In this document: one piece after another, positions 7,796 to 14,953 of the stretch
How positions within the stretch are numbered: position 1 is the first letter of the stretch
How the letters are laid out: every line of letters starts with the position of its first letter
From: Pseudomonadota bacterium
GTDB taxonomy: Bacteria > Pseudomonadota > Alphaproteobacteria > Sphingomonadales > Sphingomonadaceae
NCBI GenBank assembly: GCA_023458055.1
Contig: JAEXAW010000077.1
Span: forward strand, 1-20,429
Reading direction: 5' to 3'
DNA length: 20,429 nucleotides
Position numbers and translations under genes: made by a program
Notes under the pieces: generated by a model
Database searches by the model: none
What the model saw: only the letters and a program-made list of their open reading frames with translations
Told to the model about the DNA's origin: nothing

Positions 7796-8136
7796 TCGGC
7801 GGTCGGACAGGCCCATCGCTGCGCAATGGTCCCTACGCTGTTGTAATTGTCGCTGCGGGTAACAAGGATAGGTCGTATTCGTCTAGTCAATACCGTCAAT
7901 GAGAGATTGAACTCGGCAAAACGGTGTTCACCGGACGCTTACGAAAAAGCGCCAATGCGTTTGGTCATCTGGTTCGTATTTAGCAGCGTGCCCAATATGA
8001 AAGGGCGGCGTGAAACAGAGCAATCAAACACGAGAAGATCTGATTATCCGTCTGCAAAGATGGTTACAAAAAATATGTTGGTTAAATTAGTCAATATGAT
8101 AAGTATTTATAACCCATAGACAAATTGTATGTGGGG
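7796..8136. other. Gene-free stretch; hairpin C and AT-rich 3' part
   Basis: No convincing gene is seen in this 340-base stretch. At 7812-7829, CCCATCGCTGCGCAATGG forms an imperfect hairpin like hairpin 1 of elements A and B. A 90-codon + frame from a TTG at 7847 shows no recognisable motif or ribosome site and is probably chance. Composition becomes clearly AT-rich after about 8050. A transcript reading rightward here would end at the terminator at 8137. Confidence 0.5.
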
Positions 8137-8172
8137 AGGCCCGCAAAATCGACCCTGCGGGCCTTTCTTTTT
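8137..8172 (+). terminator. Rho-independent terminator, + strand, without an obvious upstream gene
   Basis: AGGCCCGCA (8137-8145) pairs with TGCGGGCCT (8156-8164) across a 10-base loop, followed by TTCTTTTT. The T-run is only on the + side, so it ends rightward transcription. The convergent regulator gene that stops at 8196 would not use it efficiently. Confidence 0.85.
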
Positions 8173-8195
8173 GCACGTTAAGATTGGCACCAAAT

Positions 8196-9200
8196 CTATA
8201 AGCGCCGTGCAGATCTATCGGACCATAGTTCATTGACCGGCATCCCTATGGCTTTTGCCAATATCTCCTCAACGACCGGAGACCTTAAACTCCCTTTCGC
8301 AACCCGAGACAGTGCTGCGCAAGAAAAACCATGCGACTTTGCCAATTGCGTCATAGATATTTTATTCTTTTTCAGACCGGTAATGATCAGATTGTGCCGC
8401 CGCAGAGAATCTTCATGAACCACTCCGCAATCAAGGGGAGTGTTACCGATCTGATGCGCAATTACATCCAACAGCTTGCGTTCAGACTCGGCCGACGACT
8501 TACAAAATAGATTACCATCTCCGGCGACCAGCCAATTTAGATCAACGCTGAAGTCAGCGAAGGCAAAGAAAACATCACCTCTGGGATTACAGTCCATATT
8601 CTCCCACTGACGAACACGAGTGATGCTGCTGTCTATCATTCGGGCCATACCCACCTGTGAAAGACCACAATATTCTCGCAAGAATTTGAAACGCTCACCA
8701 GGCGTGAGAGAGCTCCGCGGATATTCATCTCTATTGAGTAAAGCGCCAAGCCGAGATCCCGATCTAGCGGCGCCATATGTAATTCCTTTGAAAAATTCGT
8801 TTCCTTGGGCATGAGGTGGCAACATCATCAAGGCCGATACAAGACGCTTCCGCAGTAACTCCAAATCTCCTCGACCCACGACCGCGAGAACATTATTCAC
8901 ATCCGTCGCCATCGAAACAAAATTACTTTCTACCAACAAATTATCGGCTGTTTTCTCGTCCCTGAAGAGCTTGTTAAAATCGATGCCGGTTGCATTACGA
9001 AGATGGCGCAGCGATGACGCATAAGGCGCAAGCTTTCGTTCTTGGTGCATCCAGCTATCGTAACTAAAGCCAAAACTTTCACAAAATATTCGCACAGAAA
9101 CGCCATGTTCTTTACGAAAATGGCGTAAGCGCGTTGGCAAGTGTTTTGGCAGGCCTACAAAGCTGACGTCATTACCAAGCGATGTTGAAATTGAATGCAT
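8196..9200 (-). CDS. Multi-HTH transcriptional regulator (two XRE-like domains plus Ner/Nlp-like domain)
   Basis: This is a 334-residue protein with three putative DNA-binding domains. An N-terminal XRE-like fold is at about residues 22-80 (LPTRLRHFRKEHGVSVRIFC). A central, more canonical XRE HTH is at about 165-238 (ERFKFLREYCGLSQVGMARM, then ITRVRQWE). The C-terminal domain, about 276-330, is Ner/Nlp-like (LKKNKISMTQLAKSHGFSCA, ending GMPVNELWSDR), resembling the Mu Ner/SfsB family that ends in a Trp-Pro-x-Arg-like motif. This combination is unfamiliar to me. The ATG at 9200 is chosen over a TTG at 9206; no strong ribosome site is visible. A 44-codon ORF starts divergently 38 bases away, so the gene probably regulates that region. 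Codons are more AT-rich than in the flanking GC-rich genes, which suggests horizontal acquisition. Confidence 0.8.
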   Translation of the reverse strand: MHSISTSLGNDVSFVGLPKHLPTRLRHFRKEHGVSVRIFCESFGFSYDSWMHQERKLAPYASSLRHLRNATGIDFNKLFRDEKTADNLLVESNFVSMATDVNNVLAVVGRGDLELLRKRLVSALMMLPPHAQGNEFFKGITYGAARSGSRLGALLNRDEYPRSSLTPGERFKFLREYCGLSQVGMARMIDSSITRVRQWENMDCNPRGDVFFAFADFSVDLNWLVAGDGNLFCKSSAESERKLLDVIAHQIGNTPLDCGVVHEDSLRRHNLIITGLKKNKISMTQLAKSHGFSCAALSRVAKGSLRSPVVEEILAKAIGMPVNELWSDRSARRL

Positions 9201-9213
9201 AATCAATTACCAA

Positions 9214-9223
9214 TGCAGCTGCA
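9214..9223. promoter_or_regulatory. 10-bp palindrome between divergent starts (possible operator)
   Basis: TGCAGCTGCA is a perfect palindrome centred in the 38-base gap between the multi-HTH regulator and the small divergent ORF. Its position suits an operator for the regulator. A 10-base palindrome can also occur by chance. Confidence 0.3.
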
Positions 9224-9238
9224 CAAAAGGATCCTGTG

Positions 9239-9373
9239 ATGCAGAAATCGAATGCCGACCGCAAAAGCACTTGGGAAGTCGACAACGTGTGGAGCCAGTT
9301 CTTTCAGGCGGCCGAGGAGGCCAGGCTCTCGCATTATCAGAAAAAACGCGGGCACACTTCTAAACGGCATTGA
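9239..9373 (+). CDS. Small hypothetical protein, 44 residues
   Basis: This short ORF starts at ATG 9239 with AAAAGGA (9226-9232) about seven bases upstream, a good ribosome site. The peptide begins MQKSNADRKSTWEVDN, has an amphipathic middle (WSQFFQAAEEARLSHYQ) and ends in the basic stretch KKRGHTSKRH. Codon third positions are noticeably GC-rich compared with the AT-rich neighbours, which supports coding. It is divergent from the three-HTH regulator. Its 3' end overlaps the end of the convergent CHASE2 gene by 14 bases. I do not recognise the family. The basic tail could contact nucleic acid, but that is inference. It may be a Ner/Cro-type partner or a remnant of an older gene. Confidence 0.5.
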   Translation: MQKSNADRKSTWEVDNVWSQFFQAAEEARLSHYQKKRGHTSKRH

Positions 9374-11570
9374 TTTTCCGACCGTAAAGTGTCGCCAAGC
9401 CATCCAAGCCGACGACTTCACCGACCGCATCACCCACAACAAAATCAACCTTAGCCCAACGCGCCGTCGCTAACCGCTCCTTGGTGTCAATTCCATCAAC
9501 TATCAAGCGCCGATCTAAGATGCCGGTTAACTTAACGGCCGCTTCAATAAAATTGTTGGCAGTCAATTGGCCTTCGTCGAATATCGAGCCATTAACTCTC
9601 AAATCTGTCGCGCGCACCGATCTCAAAGCATCAAACCGCCACTTTTTCTTACCGAGACCGCTCAGACAAAAGCGAAAACCACGCCCCCTCAACTCACTGA
9701 CGCTGCGCATCAACATATGCCCGGGATCTAATATATCTGGGCCCTCGACAACGATCACAACATTGCCAGCGTCCAAATCAAATTCATGACGAGCGTGGAC
9801 AATCTGGTCAATTACCTTGCTATCGACGGCGGAATCGACAGACAAAACCAACCACAAAGACAGTGCTTTTCCACGCTCAGAAACCTGATTCAAGCGTTCA
9901 AAGCTTGCGCTGATCCAAAGTCTTACCTCATCTCCCATTTCGCGATAATGCGAGAGATCAAGCAATGCGCCAGCAACATATCCTTCGTGCAAATCAAGCA
10001 CCGGCTTCAACTTTATAGTGGTTTCAGCGCTGTCACCCTTGTCCCAGCCATCTGAAAACAATCCGTCGTCACCGACGTCGCTAAAAAATAAAATGCCGTT
10101 CGAGCGCGCCCGCTCCAGGCTCGCTCTCACTTGTTCCAACATAACGGGCATATCCAGAGCTGCGGTACAGATGCCAAAATGGACATCCTCAACTCCGCCG
10201 AGGTTGATAGCTGAAGCTCTGCAAGCTTCCATTGCCATTGCTGCACCTGATCCCGTTTTTGGCAGCTTAGCAAGGTCAATCCATCCAGCATATGTCGTCC
10301 TATCCAGATGAAAGACCTCCGCGACCCCCAAATTTGCCTTCAGTATCGTTGCTAGTAGTTGATAACCGTCCGGGGGCGCTACGTTCCCCTCAAACTTCAT
10401 CGCGCAAAGTACTTGACCAGCTTTCAGACCGCCCGAAAGAAGAGCCCTTTCACCCTCCAAATTGCTCAAAGGATTGACTGATGTTCCAGCATTGATGGCA
10501 CCCTCGCGGACTCTTCGAGCCCATGTGTGTAGCGCAATGATAACCAAAGCAATGACGCCGGGAAAATAATCAACGATCAGATTGTTGCTTTCCAGCAATG
10601 CCAATAGAGGAAACCCGGCAATGAAAAACAACAATGGAGACCAATAGATCAGCTTTGGCTTATTCCAAACGAGCAGCAAGCTGGCAATGAGACCCGCAAG
10701 AAGTACCGCAATCCAAGCGCTATAATGCTTCGCACCGCCCTTCAAATGCCCTTCAGCGTAGAGCGCAATGGTGTCGACGCCTGGAATGATGCCATGGCCC
10801 AACATAAGTTCGTTATCTCCGAGCGCGTCGTCGCGAACTCCAATTATCCAACGTTTGACTTTGAATTTAGACAGCGAAATGTCACCACGAATAACGTCTC
10901 GATACCTAACTGACGGTATGTCATTCACACTCGTACTCAGGTCGGCATAAACTTCATTATTGCCACCAGTGGCTGCGTTGCCGAGATGCTGATGAAGCTG
11001 ATACACCATCCCTTGGGGCGTTTGTAAACCACCATATCCAACCTGTTTCCAGTCCGGCACCAGCGAAGGATTGTTAGTTGCTGCAATCGTCACGTTTCCT
11101 TCAAAAGCAGGGGCTAACTTGGTAAAACGACTGGCCTTGGCGTCGATTCCAAGATTCATCCAGGCCCGATGAACATTAATGCTCAAATCTTGAGCACTGG
11201 TTGCAACCACTACCTGGGCCTTGGAACGTTTAATTGCATCATGAAATAGCTGATCGTCGGCGGTCGACCGAACAAAAGTAAAGTCGAATCCTACAAACTC
11301 CGCTCCCGCCGCATTCAACTTATCGAGCAAAATTGCATGATAGCGCCGTGGGATGGGATAACCTCCAAACTCAGCAGTGTCTTGTTGGTCAATGCCGATA
11401 ATGCCAATTTCGCCGCTCGCCTCATGCTGAAAGAACTTTATGCGTGAACCCCGCAAAATATCTTCTATTGGCTGGACCAAATAGAGCGGCCCGAGCAACA
11501 AGATTACAATTGTCACTAGAATTGGGAACTTCAGTTTGTTACGTTCGACAAATTCTGATAATTTTCTCAT
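9360..11570 (-). CDS. CHASE2-domain membrane sensor with degenerate GGDEF and EAL domains
   Basis: This is a 736-residue membrane signalling protein. TM1 is at about residues 15-34. A periplasmic CHASE2 sensor follows, about 35-280 (IGIIGIDQQDTAEFGGYPIP, AAGAEFVGFDFTF). Three more TM segments lie between about 286 and 352. The cytoplasmic part has a GGDEF-like fold (about 365-505) and an EAL-like fold (about 525-725; KPVLDLHEGYVAGALLDL, VVEGPDILDP, VDGIDTKERL). The key motifs are lost: LDRTTYAGW replaces GGDEF, GALLDL lacks the Glu of EAL, SGLG replaces DDFG, and VGDAVG replaces QGY. Cyclic-di-GMP synthesis or hydrolysis is therefore unlikely; a receptor or scaffold role is inferred. The ATG at 11570 is preferred over 11579 because AGGAA lies at 11580-11584, only one base before the upstream ATG. 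A GntR-type regulator gene is divergent. Confidence 0.85.
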   Translation of the reverse strand: MRKLSEFVERNKLKFPILVTIVILLLGPLYLVQPIEDILRGSRIKFFQHEASGEIGIIGIDQQDTAEFGGYPIPRRYHAILLDKLNAAGAEFVGFDFTFVRSTADDQLFHDAIKRSKAQVVVATSAQDLSINVHRAWMNLGIDAKASRFTKLAPAFEGNVTIAATNNPSLVPDWKQVGYGGLQTPQGMVYQLHQHLGNAATGGNNEVYADLSTSVNDIPSVRYRDVIRGDISLSKFKVKRWIIGVRDDALGDNELMLGHGIIPGVDTIALYAEGHLKGGAKHYSAWIAVLLAGLIASLLLVWNKPKLIYWSPLLFFIAGFPLLALLESNNLIVDYFPGVIALVIIALHTWARRVREGAINAGTSVNPLSNLEGERALLSGGLKAGQVLCAMKFEGNVAPPDGYQLLATILKANLGVAEVFHLDRTTYAGWIDLAKLPKTGSGAAMAMEACRASAINLGGVEDVHFGICTAALDMPVMLEQVRASLERARSNGILFFSDVGDDGLFSDGWDKGDSAETTIKLKPVLDLHEGYVAGALLDLSHYREMGDEVRLWISASFERLNQVSERGKALSLWLVLSVDSAVDSKVIDQIVHARHEFDLDAGNVVIVVEGPDILDPGHMLMRSVSELRGRGFRFCLSGLGKKKWRFDALRSVRATDLRVNGSIFDEGQLTANNFIEAAVKLTGILDRRLIVDGIDTKERLATARWAKVDFVVGDAVGEVVGLDGLATLYGRKINAV

Positions 11571-11647
11571 TGCAGCCATTTCCTAACCGAACCTATGCCT
11601 ACACAATTGGGTTTTCTGGATAAATAAGAAAAATCTGGAGAAGAATT

Positions 11648-12514
11648 TTGACGGTCAAACCAGTTCAAATATCCGATGCAGATGTCGGAAAGACCCTTCA
11701 CGTTTACCTTTTTCTTCGCGAGCGTATTTTGCTTGGCCAGTATGCACCTGGGCAGAAGGTATTGCCTGCAACACTGGTAACTGCCTTTGACTGGAGCTCC
11801 ACTCCAATTCGTGACGCCATCGCAACGTTGATGAACGAAGGTTACATTTGGCAGATTAAATGGTCTGTCTACGGCGTGAAACATTGGTCGCCAGAAGCCT
11901 ATGCTGACGCTCATAAGCTTCGCTCTGCTATCATGCAGGTGGCAATAATTCGGGCAGCTGAACGCTTAAATGATGACGACAAAAACGTCCTCAACGCACT
12001 CATAGAGTTTTCACCTGATTGGCAGCGTCTCTCCCCTCAGGATGCTGAAGAATATATGATCCGAACTCGATTATTCTTCGAGGGAATTCAGTCTGCGTGC
12101 CAGATTCCCTATTTACGCGAAACAGTATCCCAACTTTACCCGATAGCATTGCAGCGATTAGTCGCGCGAACTTTCGATGCGCAGCGAGCAAAAGCACAAT
12201 TCCAGACTCTACGCGAAATATTGGACCACCTAACTCAAAACAATAATCCGATTGGCGCAATGGATTTACTGAATCAGCTTTACAATCACGAATTTGACAT
12301 TGCAGCACCTGCAATACAACGGCTGTCGCGGATGAAATCCGAAGCGGAAATTTCGATCGATGGCTCATCACTCGATGTCCCTGCCTTTGTGGATACGGGT
12401 TATTCGGCGCTGCCTTTCCAGAAAGGAGAACCTGAACCCATCTCTCCATTGGAATGGATCGCCAACCACAGCCGCGTTATTTCAAAGCCTTCCCAAGTTA
12501 CGCGAACTGCCTAA
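11648..12514 (+). CDS. GntR-family (FadR-like) transcriptional regulator
   Basis: This is a 288-residue protein. The N-terminal winged helix spans about residues 15-72: LFLRERILLGQYAPGQKVLP is the typical GntR opening, and WSSTPIRDAIATLMNEGYI is the recognition helix region with the conserved PIRDA motif. A helical FCD-like effector domain follows (about 85-235; HKLRSAIMQVAIIRAAERLN). An extra C-terminal tail of about 50 residues is not part of the usual family. The start is the TTG at 11648, supported by GGAG (11637-11640) seven bases upstream. It is divergent from the CHASE2 gene across about 77 bases, so it probably controls that gene. Its stop overlaps by four bases the stop of the convergent HTH gene. 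The effector is unknown. Codon use is AT-richer than in the window's flanks. Confidence 0.82.
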   Translation: MTVKPVQISDADVGKTLHVYLFLRERILLGQYAPGQKVLPATLVTAFDWSSTPIRDAIATLMNEGYIWQIKWSVYGVKHWSPEAYADAHKLRSAIMQVAIIRAAERLNDDDKNVLNALIEFSPDWQRLSPQDAEEYMIRTRLFFEGIQSACQIPYLRETVSQLYPIALQRLVARTFDAQRAKAQFQTLREILDHLTQNNNPIGAMDLLNQLYNHEFDIAAPAIQRLSRMKSEAEISIDGSSLDVPAFVDTGYSALPFQKGEPEPISPLEWIANHSRVISKPSQVTRTA

Positions 12515-12999
12515 CCGACCTGCAAATCTAAGCGCATAACGCGTTCTTGATGGTTGAAAATTGCATCCACTCCAAGCTTGGCAGCTTGATGCAAAACAAT
12601 TGGATTGAAATCCATTACCAGGTCGTCCCGGCGGTCACCCAATAAATCCCGTCGCAATTCGCGCATCATTTCGGTCACCGCACATGCTGCATTCGACCGA
12701 TAAATGTCGATATCGCCGACCCATTCGACCGCCAGGAGTGCGCGATCCTTATCAATTCCGAGAAATGCGAAAGCCTCATAAAGCCTATCTTCGCTGAGAG
12801 AGCGACAACTGTGTAGTTGTTTGGTGAGATTGGAGCGGGTCATGTCCAACTCGATAGCGAGTTTGTTGATCGACACCTTTTGAAGCTCCAACTCTCGGAG
12901 AATGAGTAAATTGTATCCAGAAACCGATCGAGCGCAATTTTCTTCGGTACGACCCGGAAACTCGACAACATTGTCATCAATTCGTTCTTTCAAAGCCAT
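12511..12999 (-). CDS. Small HTH DNA-binding protein
   Basis: This is a 162-residue protein with a central helix-turn-helix at about residues 40-72 (VSINKLAIELDMTRSNLTKQ), resembling XRE or similar single-HTH proteins. The remainder is helical (CAVTEMMRELRRDLLGDRRD) with no recognised ligand or catalytic domain. The ATG at 12999 is chosen because GGGA lies about ten bases upstream. A GTG at 13023 would add eight residues (MRAWDRFV) but has no ribosome site. A perfect 12-bp inverted repeat at 13031-13060 sits over the presumed promoter, so autoregulation by this protein is likely. It converges on the GntR-like gene with a four-base stop overlap. Confidence 0.7.
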   Translation of the reverse strand: MALKERIDDNVVEFPGRTEENCARSVSGYNLLILRELELQKVSINKLAIELDMTRSNLTKQLHSCRSLSEDRLYEAFAFLGIDKDRALLAVEWVGDIDIYRSNAACAVTEMMRELRRDLLGDRRDDLVMDFNPIVLHQAAKLGVDAIFNHQERVMRLDLQVG

Positions 13000-13030
13000 A
13001 ACAAATCGGTCCCACGCTCTCACTAGTTTC

Positions 13031-13060
13031 GTTTTGTATGTGTATAGTCACATACAAAAC
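13031..13060 (-). promoter_or_regulatory. Perfect 12-bp inverted repeat over a putative promoter (operator)
   Basis: GTTTTGTATGTG (13031-13042) and CACATACAAAAC (13049-13060) are perfect complements around TATAGT. On the minus strand a TTGAAC (13072-13067) lies 18 bases before ACTATA in the dyad centre, a plausible -35/-10 pair. A dyad centred on the -10 box is a classic autorepressor operator for the adjacent HTH gene. Confidence 0.65.
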
Positions 13061-13206
13061 GCATCGGTTCAAGAGTTAATATTGCCAACTTATGCGTGTG
13101 GACAAACCGCGAACGTCTGCGGGGCATTCCAAATGAAGCGATGCGGCAGAATGTTTTGATCGCAGACGGCAGAGTGTCAGAAATAAACCGATTGACGACC
13201 TTGATG
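13061..13206. other. Gene-free spacer between HTH operator and element A
   Basis: These 146 bases separate the operator from hairpin element A. Open frames crossing it on the minus strand (such as 13023-13427) have no recognisable protein similarity and run through both hairpins and the operator, so I do not accept them as genes. It is a likely junction between the AT-rich island and the hairpin-bounded block. Confidence 0.4.
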
Positions 13207-13315
13207 AGCAGGGCCAGCGTGTAGCTACCCACACGGCGCAACGCTGGCCCTGCTGTACTTATCGTTGGCGGGTAAAGTTTGCCCATCGCTACGCGATGGG
13301 CTCGGTCAGTTAGGC
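13207..13315 (-). repeat. Double-hairpin element A
   Basis: Two strong hairpins lie close together. One has 14-bp arms, AGCAGGGCCAGCGT (13207-13220) and ACGCTGGCCCTGCT (13241-13254). The other has 9-bp arms, GCCCATCGC (13281-13289) and GCGATGGGC (13293-13301), with a three-base loop. GTTAGGC follows at 13309-13315. Element B has the same two hairpins in the opposite order, so A and B form a long-range inverted pair. Neither stem is followed by a T-run. I describe it as an unclassified structured repeat. Confidence 0.75.
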
Positions 13316-13577
13316 ATTCGCTGGGAGCATAAACATTTTCACGACCGTCTCGATCATTACGAATTGAATGCATAATGATGCCTATTTGGTTGTGGGAAAG
13401 GTCAATTTCATTCCTCTGCACAGCCAAGAGTGTCTCAACGGAATGCAGGTTGCGGATTCCAGCCAGATTGACTCTTACGTCCGGTTAGAGGTGACTCAAG
13501 GAAATGGCGTAACGACCCAGATAGGGTGGAATCTGGAAGGTCCGTTTCAGCAGAACCCTTGTGGCATCCGCAGCACC
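13316..13577. other. Gene-free stretch downstream of element A
   Basis: I see no supported gene, RNA or terminator in these 262 bases. A + strand frame from 13368 continues antisense into the lipoprotein gene and shows no family motif. Confidence 0.4.
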
Positions 13578-14396
13578 TTAAGGCTTGAGAACTCCATCAA
13601 TGAATGCATCGATCCGTTCCTCCCGATCCGCCAAAGGGATTTGGTGTCCAGCATCCGGGAAGATTTGCACCGACGCATGACCGCCGGCAGCGTTGATCCG
13701 GTTGGCCAGATCAACGGCCTGCGCCGGGTCGGTGCGCTCATCTCGCGCACCGTTCAGGATGAGCGTATCTGCCTCGATCCTGTCCGCCACGTATAGGGCC
13801 GAGCGCGATTTCAGCGCATCAGCACCGCCACCTGTTTGCGCGATCGCTGCGGCTCTGATGCTCTTGGCTGCGGGAGAGTCACGCTGCTCAAAAAAGGCGG
13901 AAAGATCATAGAGCCCAGAAATGAGCACTAACCCAGCGAGGTCCTTTTCTTGCGCACCGAGAAGAGCCGCTGTCACCGCCCCCAGACTTGTCCCCTGAAT
14001 TGCAATTCTGTCAGGTATAGCCTGTTTCTCATTCTTCAGCTTCTGCATCACGGCCAGAACGGCACCTTGGGTGAAGGGGCCAGCGAAGTCCTTGGGGCCG
14101 GTCGAGTTGCCGTATCCCGGCAATGATATAGCAACGGCCAGATACCCTTCATCAGCAAAACGAGACAAAACGTCCCAATCGACAAAGGCCCGGCCACCTA
14201 CATTTTCCAGGCCTGCTTGATGGCCATGCAGAAAGATAACGGTTGGCCAAGGTCCGTCGCCTGTTGGCCGCTGAACGAAATACTCAATCTTAGCCGCCGG
14301 GTCGTCGGGGTGTTGCAAGAGCATCGCCCCCGGCGAGGTCGGCGCGCTGCAAGCAGCTAGAGCCAAAAAGGCGGCTAGAATGAGACGTTTGATCAT
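13578..14396 (-). CDS. Lipoprotein alpha/beta hydrolase (dienelactone-hydrolase-like)
   Basis: This is a 272-residue predicted lipoprotein. The N-terminus MIKRLILAAFLALAACSAP is a signal peptide with lipobox LAAC, giving lipid-modified Cys16. The alpha/beta-hydrolase core shows the oxyanion motif FLHGHQAG, nucleophile elbow GTSLGA (Ser137), acid Asp219 in NGARDERTD and His251 in DAGHQIP, so the triad is complete. The length and the position of the acid resemble dienelactone-hydrolase or peptidase-S9-like esterases. The substrate is unknown. The ATG at 14396 is chosen because it begins the signal peptide and has GAGGGG just upstream; the frame is open 36 codons further but those residues are not secretion-like. 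It faces away from the TrlF-type gene, with about 560 bases between them. Confidence 0.85.
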   Translation of the reverse strand: MIKRLILAAFLALAACSAPTSPGAMLLQHPDDPAAKIEYFVQRPTGDGPWPTVIFLHGHQAGLENVGGRAFVDWDVLSRFADEGYLAVAISLPGYGNSTGPKDFAGPFTQGAVLAVMQKLKNEKQAIPDRIAIQGTSLGAVTAALLGAQEKDLAGLVLISGLYDLSAFFEQRDSPAAKSIRAAAIAQTGGGADALKSRSALYVADRIEADTLILNGARDERTDPAQAVDLANRINAAGGHASVQIFPDAGHQIPLADREERIDAFIDGVLKP

Positions 14397-14953
14397 GCCC
14401 CTCAGATAGCATCGCCAAACGATGACCGCTATTGGAGAATTCTGAAGCGGTCGTTGATGACCGCCTTGGGGTTGTATCCTGACAGGCAGCTTTCGGGCAG
14501 CCAATCACGACAGCGGTCATTTGCATAGAATGGCGAGTTAATCGAAAATGGGCGATTGAGTCACTCGTACAATTCCCACTATGCAGGTTGACTCGTTTGA
14601 ATGTAGCGTGCCCCATCGCATCGGACCTTGACGGCCTCGTCCAATCTCGCTCCCCATAACTGTCATTCCTACATCGGAAGCGGCCATTTGATCCGGCTTC
14701 CGATTTTGGTGGCTTTTGGGCCGGTTGCAGACTGGCAGGTTTCGGCGGTGGCATGGTAGAAGCGGGCACTCAGCTGGCATCAGCCAGCGGGCATTCTGTT
14801 ACCTTCTGAACCTAAGAAACAGCACGGACCCGTATCGGTTCTCGGTGTCAAAATTGTCGGGTTATCGAGCCAGCGACTTGGACCTGCCGCATTGACTATT
14901 GGCTGCCACCATGGTCTGATTATTGCACAAGCCGTTCAACATATGTGGGGTTT
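14397..14953. other. Gene-free stretch with repeated GATGACCGC motifs
   Basis: No gene is supported in these 557 bases. GATGACCGC occurs at 14421-14429 and 14456-14464, with the complement AGCGGTC at 14446-14452 and AGCGGTCAT at 14512-14520, so several alternative short hairpins are possible. A further perfect hairpin GCTGGC-ATCA-GCCAGC is at 14773-14788. Promoters for the hydrolase (leftward) and the TrlF-type gene (rightward) must lie here, but I cannot pick convincing boxes. Confidence 0.4.

Noticed and set aside
7847..8119. 90-codon + ORF before the orphan terminator
   Set aside because: TTG start, no ribosome site, no recognisable motif, and composition shifts within it; treated as non-coding.
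13281..13315. Integron attC site or class 1 integron boundary suggested by GTTAGGC cores next to hairpins (elements A, B and D)
   Set aside because: The cores match GTTRRRY, but a paired RYYYAAC core is missing on the other side of each hairpin, no integrase is present, and the core's position relative to the hairpins differs between A and B.
13023..13427. 134-codon minus-strand ORF across element A
   Set aside because: It runs through both hairpins and the operator dyad, its translation matches nothing, and it abuts the HTH gene only by chance.
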